46,242 nt of DNA. Origin: Actinomycetota bacterium. GTDB taxonomy: Bacteria; Actinomycetota; Acidimicrobiia; Acidimicrobiales; AC-14. The stretch covers positions 51,153 through 97,394 of the forward strand of contig VAWU01000026.1 of the NCBI GenBank assembly GCA_005888325.1. Direction: 5' to 3'. The first letter of the stretch is position 1; each line of letters opens with the position of its first letter. Below are positions 7,291 to 15,567 of this stretch, one piece after another. The notes beneath the pieces are model-generated. The model was not told where the DNA came from. It saw only the letters and a program-made list of their open reading frames with translations, and did no database searches. A program made the translations under genes and the position numbers.

Positions 7291-8038
7291 GCCCCGGCCT
7301 GTCCTTCCTCGTCCTCACCAGCCTGTTCCTCACCGTCGCCGCCCTGGAGCGGGTGCCGGCGTTTCAGTTCCGTCCTAGTCGCCTGTTCCGGCCCTTCGTG
7401 GCAACCGACGCTGCGTGGTATCTCGTCGCGACGACGGCGAACCTGATCTCGACCTTTGTGTTCCGGCCGCAGTTGACGAAGCTGGCCATCCCTGTCGTCG
7501 CGGACTCGATTGTCGGTCTGCCTTTCGTGGTCCGTGTCGTCGCGGCCGTCGTCGTCTACGACTTCGTCGCTTTCGCTGTCCACGTCGGGATCCACCGTTC
7601 CGACAAGCTCTGGTCGGTGCACAAGGTCCACCACTCGAGCCTTCAACTCGACGGCCTTGCGACAACGCGCACCCACATGTTCGAGCACCTTCCGCATCGA
7701 CGGTGGGAACCACCCTGGTGATCTACGCCGCGTTCGCCCTCAACGGACACAGCAACCTGCGGGTCGGCGGTCGATGGCTCGAGATGGTGTTCGTGACACC
7801 GCGCCTACACCGGCTGCATCACCTGCCGGCCACGACGCAGAACAACTTCGGCACGGTCCTCACCGTCTGGGATCGGCTGTTCCACCGTTTCGTGTCACGC
7901 GACGCCCGTCCGACCGAGCGAACCGGGGTGCCCGGAGAGATCGACGAATATCCCCAACGGTTCGTGTCGGCCTTCTGCCGACCGATGAACGAGGCGCGTG
8001 CTCGACGGCCGTCTCGACTCGAACCGGCTCGAACTTGA
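7287..8038 (+). pseudogene. Fatty acid hydroxylase / sterol desaturase family gene, frameshifted
   Basis: The first part (7287 to about 7690) encodes membrane helices and the histidine motifs HVGIH and VHKVHH of the diiron hydroxylase/desaturase family, then runs to a stop at 7721. The second part continues in another frame from about 7695 to 8038 and holds the remaining family core (NGHSNLRVGGRWLEMV, TPRLHRLHHLPATTQNNFGT). At the junction roughly twenty residues usually found after the MFEHL segment seem to be missing, so an out-of-frame deletion is more likely than a single-base slip. Loss of this stretch should inactivate the enzyme, unless it is an assembly error. It is transcribed divergently from the ChrB-like operon. 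Confidence 0.8.
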
Positions 8039-8042
8039 CCAG

Positions 8043-8128
8043 CGGAGGGAGTGGGATTTGAACCCACGGTGCCGCAAGGACACAACGGTTTTCGAGACCG
8101 TCCGATTCGGCCGCTCTCGCATCCCTCC
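8043..8128 (-). tRNA. tRNA-Ser(CGA)
   Basis: An 86-nt class II tRNA on the minus strand. The acceptor arm GGAGGGA pairs with TCCCTCC, the T arm is GTGGGTTCAAATCCCAC, a long variable arm is present, and the anticodon loop CTCGAAA gives anticodon CGA. CCA is not encoded. It reads UCG codons. Confidence 0.95.
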
Positions 8129-8138
8129 GGGAGAGAGC

Positions 8139-8597
8139 CTACTGGTCGCGGTCGCGCCGCTCGGAGAAGAACTGCTCGAGCAGGCGAGCCGCCTCGTCCG
8201 CCATCACACCCGGCGTCACTGCGACCTCGTGGTTCATGCGGGGGTCGGCGCAGAGGTTGTAGAGCGACCCGCAGGCACCGGCACGCGGGTCGCTGGCGCC
8301 GAACACCACGCCGCCGACGCGTGCCGCCACGAGCGCGCCCGCGCACATGGGGCACGGCTCCAACGTCACGACCACGGTCGCGTCGCTGAGGCGCCAGCGG
8401 CCAAGAACGTTTGCCGCATCGCGCAATGCGAGCACCTCCGCGTGCGCGGTCGGGTCGTGGCGCGCCTCGCGTTCGTTGTGGCGCCGCGCGATCACGCGCC
8501 CGCCGGCGATCACCACCGCGCCGACGGGTACCTCGCCCTCGGCCGCCGCCCGCTCGGCTTCCGCCAGGGCGACGGTCATGGCGTCGTCGTGGGTCAA
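8139..8597 (-). CDS. tadA: tRNA-specific adenosine deaminase TadA
   Basis: A 152-residue zinc-dependent deaminase that converts adenosine 34 to inosine in tRNA-Arg(ACG). The active site is complete: HAE at 52-54 (zinc His and catalytic Glu) and PCPMC at 81-85 (two zinc Cys). GEVPVGAVVI and the C-terminal LLEQFFSERR are typical of the family, and the length is normal. Its ATG overlaps the stop of the upstream gene (8594-9343) by four bases. It lies between two serine tRNA genes on the same strand. Confidence 0.96.
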   Translation of the reverse strand: MTHDDAMTVALAEAERAAAEGEVPVGAVVIAGGRVIARRHNEREARHDPTAHAEVLALRDAANVLGRWRLSDATVVVTLEPCPMCAGALVAARVGGVVFGASDPRAGACGSLYNLCADPRMNHEVAVTPGVMADEAARLLEQFFSERRDRDQ

Positions 8598-9343
8598 CCC
8601 CCCGACCGCAGACGACGTTGCTGTTGCTGGGTGAGAGCGATGATCTCGTCAGGAGGCAGCTGCGTCGGGTAGAGCGCGGCCAGGTAGTACAGGCGGTCGT
8701 CGCCCTCTCGACGGATCGTGACGGCGTAGCCATGGGTCGTCGTCTTCCCCACGCGGTGCTCGAACTGGAGCGCGTTCGCCCCCGCAAGGGTGAACGGGAC
8801 ACCCTTGTCCTCGCGAACGGTGCGGGCGCTCTCGTACTCCTCGACTGCCTTCGCCCCGTCTGCGGTGGAGAACTCGAACACCGACGCGACGAGCCGGCTC
8901 TCCCCCAACGGGCCCGCGCGCCGCCAGGTCCGGACGAAGCCGCCGACGAAGCCGTTGCGCTCGAAGGCGACGCGATCCGCTTTCGGGTTCTCGGCGAACC
9001 GGACGAAGCCGGCGAGGTCGAACGGGCCGCTGGGCCCCGCGCTCGGGTCGACCTGGGTGTATTCCGCCGGCGTGGTGTTGACCAGCACATCGCTGAGCGG
9101 ACGTACCGCCGGCGCGACGCCTGCGGCCGCGCCGGGTACGCCTACGTCGACGGTCGTGGGAGTCGGGGCTTTCTTGGTCGCGTGTGACACGGTCGCGTAG
9201 AGCCCGCCGACGAGGGCCAGCCCGACGAGGCCCACCCCGCCGATCGCGAGCAGGAACGCGAGCACCGACGTGGACGGCGAGATCGGCGGCGGCGCGTCGA
9301 TCGCATCACTTTCGCTCACCGGTGCCACCGCCATGCGTCCCAT
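8594..9343 (-). CDS. Membrane-anchored extracytoplasmic protein, unknown function
   Basis: A 249-residue protein from the ATG at 9343 (ATG at 9334 is an alternative). A short N-terminus is followed by one hydrophobic segment at about residues 25-50, a Thr/Pro/Val-rich linker, and a globular domain of about 170 residues, so a single-pass protein with an outside domain. I do not recognise the domain; FERNGFVGGFVRTWR and the alternating strands suggest an alpha/beta fold. It is translationally coupled to tadA by a four-base overlap, though a functional link is not evident. Confidence 0.8.
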   Translation of the reverse strand: MGRMAVAPVSESDAIDAPPPISPSTSVLAFLLAIGGVGLVGLALVGGLYATVSHATKKAPTPTTVDVGVPGAAAGVAPAVRPLSDVLVNTTPAEYTQVDPSAGPSGPFDLAGFVRFAENPKADRVAFERNGFVGGFVRTWRRAGPLGESRLVASVFEFSTADGAKAVEEYESARTVREDKGVPFTLAGANALQFEHRVGKTTTHGYAVTIRREGDDRLYYLAALYPTQLPPDEIIALTQQQQRRLRSGG

Positions 9344-9411
9344 CTTCCCAGACGGGGCGGCGGCCGGACCCCGCGACGGCTGGCCGGCTCGTCGACCGGC
9401 TGGCCGGCTGG

Positions 9412-9496
9412 CGGAGGGAGTGGGATTTGAACCCACGGTGGGTTGCCCCACACACGCTCTCCAGGCGTGCCGATTCGGCCGCTCTCGCATCCCTCC
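9412..9496 (-). tRNA. tRNA-Ser(GGA)
   Basis: An 85-nt class II tRNA on the minus strand with the same acceptor and T arms as the tRNA-Ser at 8043-8128. The anticodon loop CTGGAGA gives anticodon GGA, reading UCC and UCU. CCA is not encoded. Confidence 0.95.
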
Positions 9497-9520
9497 CGGG
9501 AGGGGCCAGGGTATCCTCGG

Positions 9521-9665
9521 CCCTGTTCCGCCGTTCCACGCAGCGGCCGGGTCCTGCGCAACGGCACCCCGTGAACCGAGTCAGGGCCGGGAGGCAGCAG
9601 CTCTCAGCGGGTCGTCCCGTGTGCCGCAGACCGCCTGGCCGCTGCGTCGAACGGCGGAACGGGGG
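9521..9665 (+). ncRNA. ffs: Signal recognition particle RNA (4.5S-type)
   Basis: The conserved domain IV core GTCAGGGCCGGGAGGCAGCA lies near 9580, followed by the returning strand CGGGTCGTCCCGTGTGCCGC. The ends form a long helix: CCGTT/AACGG and CGCAGCGGCC/GGCCGCTGCG pair across the molecule. TATCCT at 9512-9517 is a fitting -10 box, putting the 5' end near 9523. Position directly before dnaX is the common arrangement. Exact ends are uncertain by a few bases. Confidence 0.88.
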
Positions 9666-9688
9666 ACGAGCACTAGCCTCGCTCGTCG

Positions 9689-11488
9689 ATGACACCGCCG
9701 TCGGAAACAACGCCGTCGGAAGCACCGCACTCGATGACGCCGCCGGAGCCGTGGAAGTCGCTCTACCGGCGCTATCGCCCCCAGCGGTTCGGTGAGGTGC
9801 GGGGCCAGGACCACGTCACCCGCACGCTGCGCAACGAGGTCCGCGACGGGCGCGTGACGCACGCGTACCTCTTCAGCGGGCCGCGGGGCACGGGCAAGAC
9901 GTCGACCGCCCGCATCCTGGCGAAGGCGTTGAACTGCGCCGCGCCCGTCGACGGTGAGCCAGACGGCACCTGCGCCTCGTGCGTCGCGATCGCCGAGGGC
10001 TCTTCGCTCGACGTGCACGAGCTGGACGCGGCCTCGAACAACGGGGTCGACGCCATGCGCGACCTGGTGTCGCGGGCCGCGCTCGGCACGCCCGGACGCT
10101 GGAAGGTGTACATCGTCGACGAGGTGCACATGCTCTCGGCGCCGGCGTCCAACGCGTTGCTGAAGACGTTGGAGGAGCCGCCGGGCCACGTGATCTTCGT
10201 GCTCGCGACAACCGACCCGCAGAAGGTGCTGCCGACCATCCGCAGCCGCGCGCAGCACTTCGAGTTCCGGCTCCTCCCCACGGAGCTCATCGCCGAGCAC
10301 CTGCGATGGGTGGCCGACGACGCAAAGCTCGACCTCTCACCCGCGGACCTCGACCGGGTGGCCCGACGTGGCCACGGATCGGCTCGCGACGCGTTGTCCG
10401 TGCTCGACCAGGTTGCCGCGGCGGGTGGCCTGGAGGACGAGGCGGAGGCAGCCGACGAGGTGATCGAGGCACTGTGCGAGCGTGATGCGGGCCGCGCCCT
10501 GGTGGCGATCGCGCAGCGGACCGCCGCGGGCCTTGACGCGCGCCAGGTGACGCGCGACCTGCTCGAGCGCCTGCGCCAGGTGTTCCTCGCCACGATGGCC
10601 CGCTCGCTCGTCGGCCTGCCCGACGAGGAGCTGGCACGCGTGGAGGACCAGGCCCGCCGGCTCGGGCCCGCCGCCATCGTGCGGGCGATGGAGGCGCTGG
10701 GCGACGCGCTCGTCGCCATGCGCGACGCGCCCGACCCGCGCGTGCTGCTCGAGGTGGCGCTCGTACGTCAGTGCCGGCCCGATGCGGACATCTCGCCGGC
10801 GGCGCTGCTCGAGCGCATCGAGCGCCTCGAGCGCGGGCAGTCCGGTCGTGGGGCGACGGACAGCGGGCAGGACGAGCCACCCGGCGCCGAGCCGAAGGCG
10901 GCGCGCCCGGCCGATCGCGCGCGCGCCGCGCTCGGCGGGGTGCGCGCCGCGCCGCCGACCCCGGCGAAGGCACCCGACCCCGAGCCGCCGAGCACCGAGC
11001 CGCCGTCGAGCACCGAGCCGCCATCGAGCACCGAGCCGCAGCAGAACAACGAGCCGCCGAGCCGCGCGGCCCCCGCGCCCGAGCCCGCCGGCTCCTTTCC
11101 CACCCGCGACGAGCTCACGCTCGCGTGGGGCGACGTCGTGCTCGCGGCGCTGCCACAGCGCGCCAAGGTCCGCTTCGGCGGCGGCCACTTCGTCGGCGTC
11201 GATGACACGTGGGCGACGTTCGCGCTTCCCAACTCGGTCCACCGCGACCGTTGCGAGGAGTGCCGGCCCGATGTCGAGCAGGCGCTCGCGTCCCATTTCG
11301 GCCGGCCCGTGCCGCTGCGGTTGGTCGTGATCGAGCCGGGAACGCCGCCGGCGCCCGACCACCCGTCCGCGCAGCCCGACGACGAGATCGACCTGAGCGA
11401 CCTCCGGGATGCCCCGGCCGCGGAGGTAGCCTCGCCGGTCGACCACGTGATGCAGATATTCGAGGGCGCCGAGGTCGTGGAGGATTAG
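9689..11488 (+). CDS. dnaX: DNA polymerase III subunit gamma/tau
   Basis: A 599-residue clamp-loader ATPase. SLYRRYRPQRFGEVRGQ opens the AAA+ module, Walker A is GPRGTGKTS (about residue 70), the zinc module is C-x8-C-x2-C after LNC, Walker B is VDEVHML, and the SRC-like motif is TIRSRAQ. The C-terminal tail holds a Pro/Ser/Thr/Glu-rich repeat (PPSSTEP units, nucleotides 10981-11040). The ATG at 9689 is favoured because TAGCCT at 9674-9679 lies nine bases upstream, a leaderless arrangement; ATG 9734 is an in-frame alternative just before the conserved start of the domain. It heads the dnaX-ybaB-recR unit. Confidence 0.97.
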   Translation: MTPPSETTPSEAPHSMTPPEPWKSLYRRYRPQRFGEVRGQDHVTRTLRNEVRDGRVTHAYLFSGPRGTGKTSTARILAKALNCAAPVDGEPDGTCASCVAIAEGSSLDVHELDAASNNGVDAMRDLVSRAALGTPGRWKVYIVDEVHMLSAPASNALLKTLEEPPGHVIFVLATTDPQKVLPTIRSRAQHFEFRLLPTELIAEHLRWVADDAKLDLSPADLDRVARRGHGSARDALSVLDQVAAAGGLEDEAEAADEVIEALCERDAGRALVAIAQRTAAGLDARQVTRDLLERLRQVFLATMARSLVGLPDEELARVEDQARRLGPAAIVRAMEALGDALVAMRDAPDPRVLLEVALVRQCRPDADISPAALLERIERLERGQSGRGATDSGQDEPPGAEPKAARPADRARAALGGVRAAPPTPAKAPDPEPPSTEPPSSTEPPSSTEPQQNNEPPSRAAPAPEPAGSFPTRDELTLAWGDVVLAALPQRAKVRFGGGHFVGVDDTWATFALPNSVHRDRCEECRPDVEQALASHFGRPVPLRLVVIEPGTPPAPDHPSAQPDDEIDLSDLRDAPAAEVASPVDHVMQIFEGAEVVED

Positions 11489-11491
11489 CCG

Positions 11492-11854
11492 ATGGCACCG
11501 AACGCAGGCAGGTCGCAGCCCCCCGACATCCCCGACATGGGCGACCTGCTCAAGCAGGCGCAGAAGATGCAGCAGCAGCTGCTCGACGCGCAGGCCGCCG
11601 CGGGCGAGGCCGAGGTCGAGGGCCAGGCCGGCGGGGGCGCGGTGAAGGTGCGGGTCACCGGCGGGATGGAGTTCCGCTCCGTCACGATCGACCCCGCGGC
11701 GCTCCCGACGGGCGACCCCGATCCCGACGACGTCGAGATGCTGCAGGACCTCGTGCTCGCCGCCATCCACGACGCCGTGGCCAAAGCCCAGGCCGTCAGC
11801 CAGGAGGCCATGGGCGACCTCGGCCTCGGCGACATCGGCAAGCTCCTCGGCTAG
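11492..11854 (+). CDS. ybaB: YbaB/EbfC nucleoid-associated protein
   Basis: A 120-residue protein. DLLKQAQKMQQQLLDAQAAA is the N-terminal helix of the YbaB/EbfC fold, followed by VKVRVTGGMEFRSVTIDPAAL and a C-terminal helix (MLQDLVLAAIHDAVAKAQ). The family forms small dimers that bind DNA without strong sequence preference. The gene begins three bases after the dnaX stop and precedes recR, the standard gene order. Confidence 0.95.
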   Translation: MAPNAGRSQPPDIPDMGDLLKQAQKMQQQLLDAQAAAGEAEVEGQAGGGAVKVRVTGGMEFRSVTIDPAALPTGDPDPDDVEMLQDLVLAAIHDAVAKAQAVSQEAMGDLGLGDIGKLLG

Positions 11855-11860
11855 CCGCTC

Positions 11861-12460
11861 TTGTACGCCGGCCCGGTCCAGGCCCTCATCGACGAGCTCG
11901 GCCGCATGCCCGGCGTGGGCCCGAAGTCGGCCCAGCGCATCGCGTTCTACCTCCTGAAGCTGCCCAAGGAGGACGCGCAGCGGCTCGCCCATGCCATCAA
12001 CGAGGTGAAGGACCGCATCTCGTTCTGCACGCGCTGCTACAACATCGCCGAGGGCGAGCTGTGCGGCCTGTGTCTCGACGAGCGCCGTGACCCCACGCTC
12101 GTCTGCGTCGTGGAGGAGCCGCGCGACATCGTCGCGGTCGAGAAGACCCAGGAGTTCCGCGGCCGGTACCACGTGCTCCAGGGCGCCATCAACCCGATCG
12201 AGGGAGTGGGGCCCGAGCAGCTGCGCGTGAAGGAGCTGCTCGTGCGCCTCGACCGCGAGGGCATCGTCGAGGTCATCCTCTGCACCAACCCCAACATCGA
12301 GGGCGAGGCCACCGCGATGTACCTCGCCCGCCTGCTCAAGCCGCTCGGCTTGAAGGTCACGCGCATCGCGAGCGGCCTTCCGGTGGGCGGCGACCTCGAG
12401 TACGCCGACGAGCTCACCCTCGGCCGCGCGCTGGAAGGCCGCCGCGAGGTCGAGGCGTAG
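11861..12460 (+). CDS. recR: Recombination protein RecR
   Basis: A 199-residue protein for RecFOR-type gap repair. It has the N-terminal helix-hairpin-helix ([17 protein letters not shown]), a four-cysteine zinc finger (CTRC and CGLC), a Toprim domain ([21 protein letters not shown], then [12 protein letters not shown]) and the C-terminal [19 protein letters not shown]. It starts at TTG 11861, six bases after the ybaB stop; no ATG gives a full zinc-finger protein. The length is typical. Confidence 0.96.
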   Translation: MYAGPVQALIDELGRMPGVGPKSAQRIAFYLLKLPKEDAQRLAHAINEVKDRISFCTRCYNIAEGELCGLCLDERRDPTLVCVVEEPRDIVAVEKTQEFRGRYHVLQGAINPIEGVGPEQLRVKELLVRLDREGIVEVILCTNPNIEGEATAMYLARLLKPLGLKVTRIASGLPVGGDLEYADELTLGRALEGRREVEA

Positions 12461-12468
12461 CCAGCGCG

Positions 12469-12488
12469 TTCTTGTCGTACGACAAGAA
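12469..12488. repeat. Perfect 20-bp palindrome between convergent genes
   Basis: TTCTTGTCGTACGACAAGAA, a perfect inverted repeat between the recR stop (12460) and the thiolase stop (12504). As RNA it could form an 8-bp stem with a GTAC loop in either direction, so it may be a weak bidirectional terminator. The stem is not GC-rich and lacks a clear U tract, so a protein-binding site is equally possible. Confidence 0.5.
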
Positions 12489-12503
12489 GCAGCCTCGGGC
12501 CGC

Positions 12504-13688
12504 CTACAGGCTCTTCACCACCAGCGCGTCGCCCTGGCCGCCACCGCCGCAGAGAGCAGCCGCGCCCGTGCCGCCGCCCCTGCGCTTCAGCTCGTGCAGG
12601 AGCGTCAGCGCCAGGCGCGCGCCCGACATGCCGATCGGGTGGCCGAGGGCGATGGCGCCGCCGTTCACGTTCACGATGTCGGCGTCGATGCCGAGGTCGT
12701 CCATCGAGGCCAGGCCGACCGCCGCGAACGCCTCGTTGATCTCGAACAGGTCGATGTCGGCCACCTGCTTGCCCGCCTTGTCGAGCGCCTGATGGATGGC
12801 GTGCGACGGCTGGGTCAGCAGCGACGCGTCGGGGCCCGCGACCTGGCCGTAGCTGACGACCTCGCCGAGCGGCGTGACACCCCGACGCTCGGCCTCGGCC
12901 CTCGACATCACGATGAGCGCGCCGCCACCGTCGGAGATCTGGCTCGCGTTGCCCGCGGTGATCGTGCCGTCGGCATCGAACGCGGGGCGCAGCTTGCCGA
13001 GGCTCTCGGGGGTGGTGCCGGGCCGCACGCCCTCGTCGGTGTCGACCACGATGGCGTCGCCCTTGCGCTGCGGAACCTCGACGGCGACGATCTCGTCCGC
13101 GAACCGGCCGCCCTTCATCGCGGCCGACGCGCGCTCGTGGGAGGCGGCGGCGAACTCGTCCTGCCGGTCGCGGGTGATGCCCTTGGCGGCCTTCGTGTAC
13201 TTCTCGGTGCCTGCCCCCATCGCGCACATGTCGAAGGCGCAGAACAACCCGTCGTGCATCATCGCGTCGACGACCTTGTTGTCGCCCATGCGGTAGCCGG
13301 CGCGCGCACCCGGGAGCAGATAGGGCGCGGCCGTCATCGACTCCATGCCGCCTGCCACCACGATGTCGGCGTCGCCGCTGCCAATGAGCTGGTCGGCGAG
13401 GTAGATGCTGTTGAGCCCGGACAGGCACACCTTGTTGATGGTGGTGGCGGGCACCGTCATCGGGATGCCGGCCTTCACCGCCGCCTGACGGGCCGTGATC
13501 TGGCCCTGTCCGGCCTGGAGGACCTGGCCCATGAACACGTAGTCGACGTCGTCCGGAGACACTCCGGCCCGCTCGAGCGCGGCCCTGATGGCGAAGCCGC
13601 CCAGGTCCATGGCCGAGAAGCCGGCGAAGGCGCCGGAAAGCTTGCCGATCGGCGTGCGGGCGCCAGCGACGATGACGGAACCGGGCAT
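12504..13688 (-). CDS. Acetyl-CoA C-acetyltransferase (thiolase)
   Basis: A 394-residue thiolase that condenses two acetyl-CoA to acetoacetyl-CoA or runs in reverse. The nucleophile is C88 in NKVCLSG, the NEAFA motif is present, H lies in ALGHPIGMSG and the second Cys in LCGGGGQG. The ATG at 13688 has a GGAGG site eight bases upstream. It is divergent from the crotonyl-CoA carboxylase/reductase gene, and with it and the 3-hydroxybutyryl-CoA dehydrogenase at 28678-29532 it could feed the ethylmalonyl-CoA pathway. A role in fatty acid degradation is also possible. Confidence 0.95.
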   Translation of the reverse strand: MPGSVIVAGARTPIGKLSGAFAGFSAMDLGGFAIRAALERAGVSPDDVDYVFMGQVLQAGQGQITARQAAVKAGIPMTVPATTINKVCLSGLNSIYLADQLIGSGDADIVVAGGMESMTAAPYLLPGARAGYRMGDNKVVDAMMHDGLFCAFDMCAMGAGTEKYTKAAKGITRDRQDEFAAASHERASAAMKGGRFADEIVAVEVPQRKGDAIVVDTDEGVRPGTTPESLGKLRPAFDADGTITAGNASQISDGGGALIVMSRAEAERRGVTPLGEVVSYGQVAGPDASLLTQPSHAIHQALDKAGKQVADIDLFEINEAFAAVGLASMDDLGIDADIVNVNGGAIALGHPIGMSGARLALTLLHELKRRGGGTGAAALCGGGGQGDALVVKSL

Positions 13689-13714
13689 GGTGCGAACCTC
13701 CGGGCAGGATGGCG

Positions 13715-13728
13715 GACTCGAACGAGTC
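13715..13728. promoter_or_regulatory. Inverted repeat in the thiolase/ccr divergent region
   Basis: GACTCG at 13715-13720 and CGAGTC at 13723-13728 form a 6-bp inverted repeat with an AA centre, 26 bp before the ccr start and 26 bp before the thiolase start. A TACCGT -10 box for ccr lies at 13742-13747. The near-central placement suits an operator controlling both genes, but chance is possible for a repeat this short. Confidence 0.4.
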
Positions 13729-13754
13729 TAGGACGGGCCACTACCGTTCGGCCC

Positions 13755-15092
13755 ATGCGAGCCTTCCTCGACGCCATCCAGAACCACACGTCCGGCGACG
13801 AGATCGCCGGCATTCCGCTGCCCGAGTCGTACCGCGCCGCGGTCATCCGCAAGGACGAGGTCGGCATGTTCGAGGGCATGCCGTCCGCCGACAAGGACCC
13901 CCACAAGAGCCTGCACATCGACCAGGTGGCGGTCCCGGAGCTGGCGCCCGACGAGGCATACGTGGCGGTGATGGCGTCGGCCATCAACTTCAACACCGTC
14001 TGGACGTCGATCTTCGAGCCGCTCCCGACCTTCGGCTTCCTCCAACGCCTCGGTCGCGAGAGCCGGTGGGGGGCGCGCCACGACCTGCCGTACCACGTGG
14101 TCGGCAGCGACGGCGCCGGTGTCGTCGTCCGTGTCGGGTCCGCGGTGCGCAACTGGAAGCCGGGCGACCGCGTCACCATCCACTGCAATCACGTCGACGA
14201 CCAGGATCCCTCGGCGCACGACGACTCGATGCTGGCCACCAACCAGCGCATCTGGGGCTTCGAGACGAACTTCGGCGGCCTGGCCGACCTCACCGTCGTC
14301 AAGGCCAATCAGCTGATGCGCAAGCCCACTCACCTCACGTGGGAGGAGGCGGCCTGCAACGCGCTCACCAACTCCACGTCGTACCGCATGATCGTGAGCC
14401 ACAACGGCGCGCCGATGAAGCAGGGAGACATCGTGCTCATCTGGGGCGCGAGCGGGGGCCTGGGCGGCTACGCGGTGCAGTACGCGTTGAACGGCGGCGG
14501 CATCCCGGTCGGCGTCGTGTCGTCCCCCGAGAAGGTCGGGCTGCTGCACGAGCTTGGCTGCGAGGCCGTCATCGACCGCAAGGCCGAGGGCTTCAAGTTC
14601 TGGAAGGACGAGCACACGCAGGACGAGGGCGAGTGGCGCCGCTTCGGCAAGCGCGTCCGCGAGCTGGCCGGCGACGATCCCGACATCGTGTTCGAGCATC
14701 CCGGGCGCCAGACGATGGGGGCGTCGGTGTTCGTGGCCAAGCGTGGCGGCACGATCGTCACGTGCGCGGCGACGAGCGGCTACATGATCGAGTACGACAA
14801 CCGCCACCTGTGGATGAAGCTCAAGACGATCAAGTCCAGCCACTTCGCCAACTACAAGGAGGCGTCGGAGGCCAATCGCCTCGTCGGGCTCGGCCGCATC
14901 CAGCCCATCCTGTCGCAGGTGTTCGCGCTCGACGACGTCGGCGAGGCGGCGTACCAGGTGCACAAGAACATGCACGAAGGGAAGCTCGGCGTGCTGTGTC
15001 TCGCGCCCGAGGAGGGCCTCGGCATCGACGACCCCGAGCTGCGCGCCAAGGTGGGGGACGATCGCATCACGCTCTTCCGGCGACACGCGTGA
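13755..15092 (+). CDS. ccr: Crotonyl-CoA carboxylase/reductase
   Basis: A 445-residue MDR-superfamily enzyme that reductively carboxylates crotonyl-CoA to ethylmalonyl-CoA with NADPH and CO2. SAINFNTVWTSIFEPLPTF, YHVVGSDGAGVVVRVG, NQRIWGFETNFGGLADL and the nucleotide-binding GASGGLGGYAVQYA (about residue 230) are diagnostic of Ccr. The ATG at 13755 follows TACCGT by seven bases (leaderless). Its stop overlaps the start of the epimerase gene, which acts on the product. Ccr is the signature enzyme of the ethylmalonyl-CoA pathway and also supplies ethylmalonyl-CoA for polyketides; the linked mutase favours the former. Confidence 0.95.
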   Translation: MRAFLDAIQNHTSGDEIAGIPLPESYRAAVIRKDEVGMFEGMPSADKDPHKSLHIDQVAVPELAPDEAYVAVMASAINFNTVWTSIFEPLPTFGFLQRLGRESRWGARHDLPYHVVGSDGAGVVVRVGSAVRNWKPGDRVTIHCNHVDDQDPSAHDDSMLATNQRIWGFETNFGGLADLTVVKANQLMRKPTHLTWEEAACNALTNSTSYRMIVSHNGAPMKQGDIVLIWGASGGLGGYAVQYALNGGGIPVGVVSSPEKVGLLHELGCEAVIDRKAEGFKFWKDEHTQDEGEWRRFGKRVRELAGDDPDIVFEHPGRQTMGASVFVAKRGGTIVTCAATSGYMIEYDNRHLWMKLKTIKSSHFANYKEASEANRLVGLGRIQPILSQVFALDDVGEAAYQVHKNMHEGKLGVLCLAPEEGLGIDDPELRAKVGDDRITLFRRHA

Positions 15093-15517
15093 GCGGGGGT
15101 CACGCGCACACATCCGGCGTCTTCACCGAGATCGACCACGTCGGCATCGCGGTGCGCGACCTCGACGCCGCGGTCGAGTGGTACGGGCGGATGTTCGGTG
15201 CGACCGTCGCCCACCGTGAGCGCATCGAGAGCGACGGGGTGGAGGAGGCGCTCATCAAGGTGGCCGACTCCTACATCCAGCTGCTCACGCCCTTCACCGA
15301 CACGTCGCCACTGGCCAAGTTCATGGAGCGCAACGGCGAAGGCCTGCACCACGTCGGCTACCGCGTCGACGACTGCGCGTCGGTGCTCGAGGGCGTGAAG
15401 CACCAGGGCGGCCGCGTCGTCGACGAGCACCCGCGCACCGGCAGCCGCGGCACGACCGTCGCCTTCCTCCACCCGAAGACGTCGCTCGGCACGCTCATCG
15501 AGCTGGTGCAGGAGTAG
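15089..15517 (+). CDS. epi: Ethylmalonyl-CoA/methylmalonyl-CoA epimerase
   Basis: A 142-residue glyoxalase-fold (VOC) protein. IDHVGIAVRDLDAAVEWY carries the first metal His, YIQLLTPF the middle strand, GLHHVGYRVDD the second His and TLIELVQE the terminal Glu. The enzyme interconverts 2R and 2S forms of methylmalonyl- or ethylmalonyl-CoA. The GTG at 15089 overlaps the ccr stop by four bases, so the two are translationally coupled, which fits the substrate relationship. Confidence 0.93.
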   Translation: MSGGHAHTSGVFTEIDHVGIAVRDLDAAVEWYGRMFGATVAHRERIESDGVEEALIKVADSYIQLLTPFTDTSPLAKFMERNGEGLHHVGYRVDDCASVLEGVKHQGGRVVDEHPRTGSRGTTVAFLHPKTSLGTLIELVQE

Positions 15518-15567
15518 CTCCGGAAGCGCGGTCCGAGCGGGGAGCAGGCACCCCGTAGTCTCGGGCG

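Noticed and set aside
8043-9496. tRNA genes as integration sites of a mobile element
   Set aside because: No integrase and no repeated tRNA 3' end were seen; the similarity of the two genes is that of serine isoacceptors.
12594-13754. Long in-frame upstream extension of ccr
   Set aside because: It runs antisense through the thiolase gene; the family N-terminus begins at ATG 13755, which also has a leaderless -10 box.
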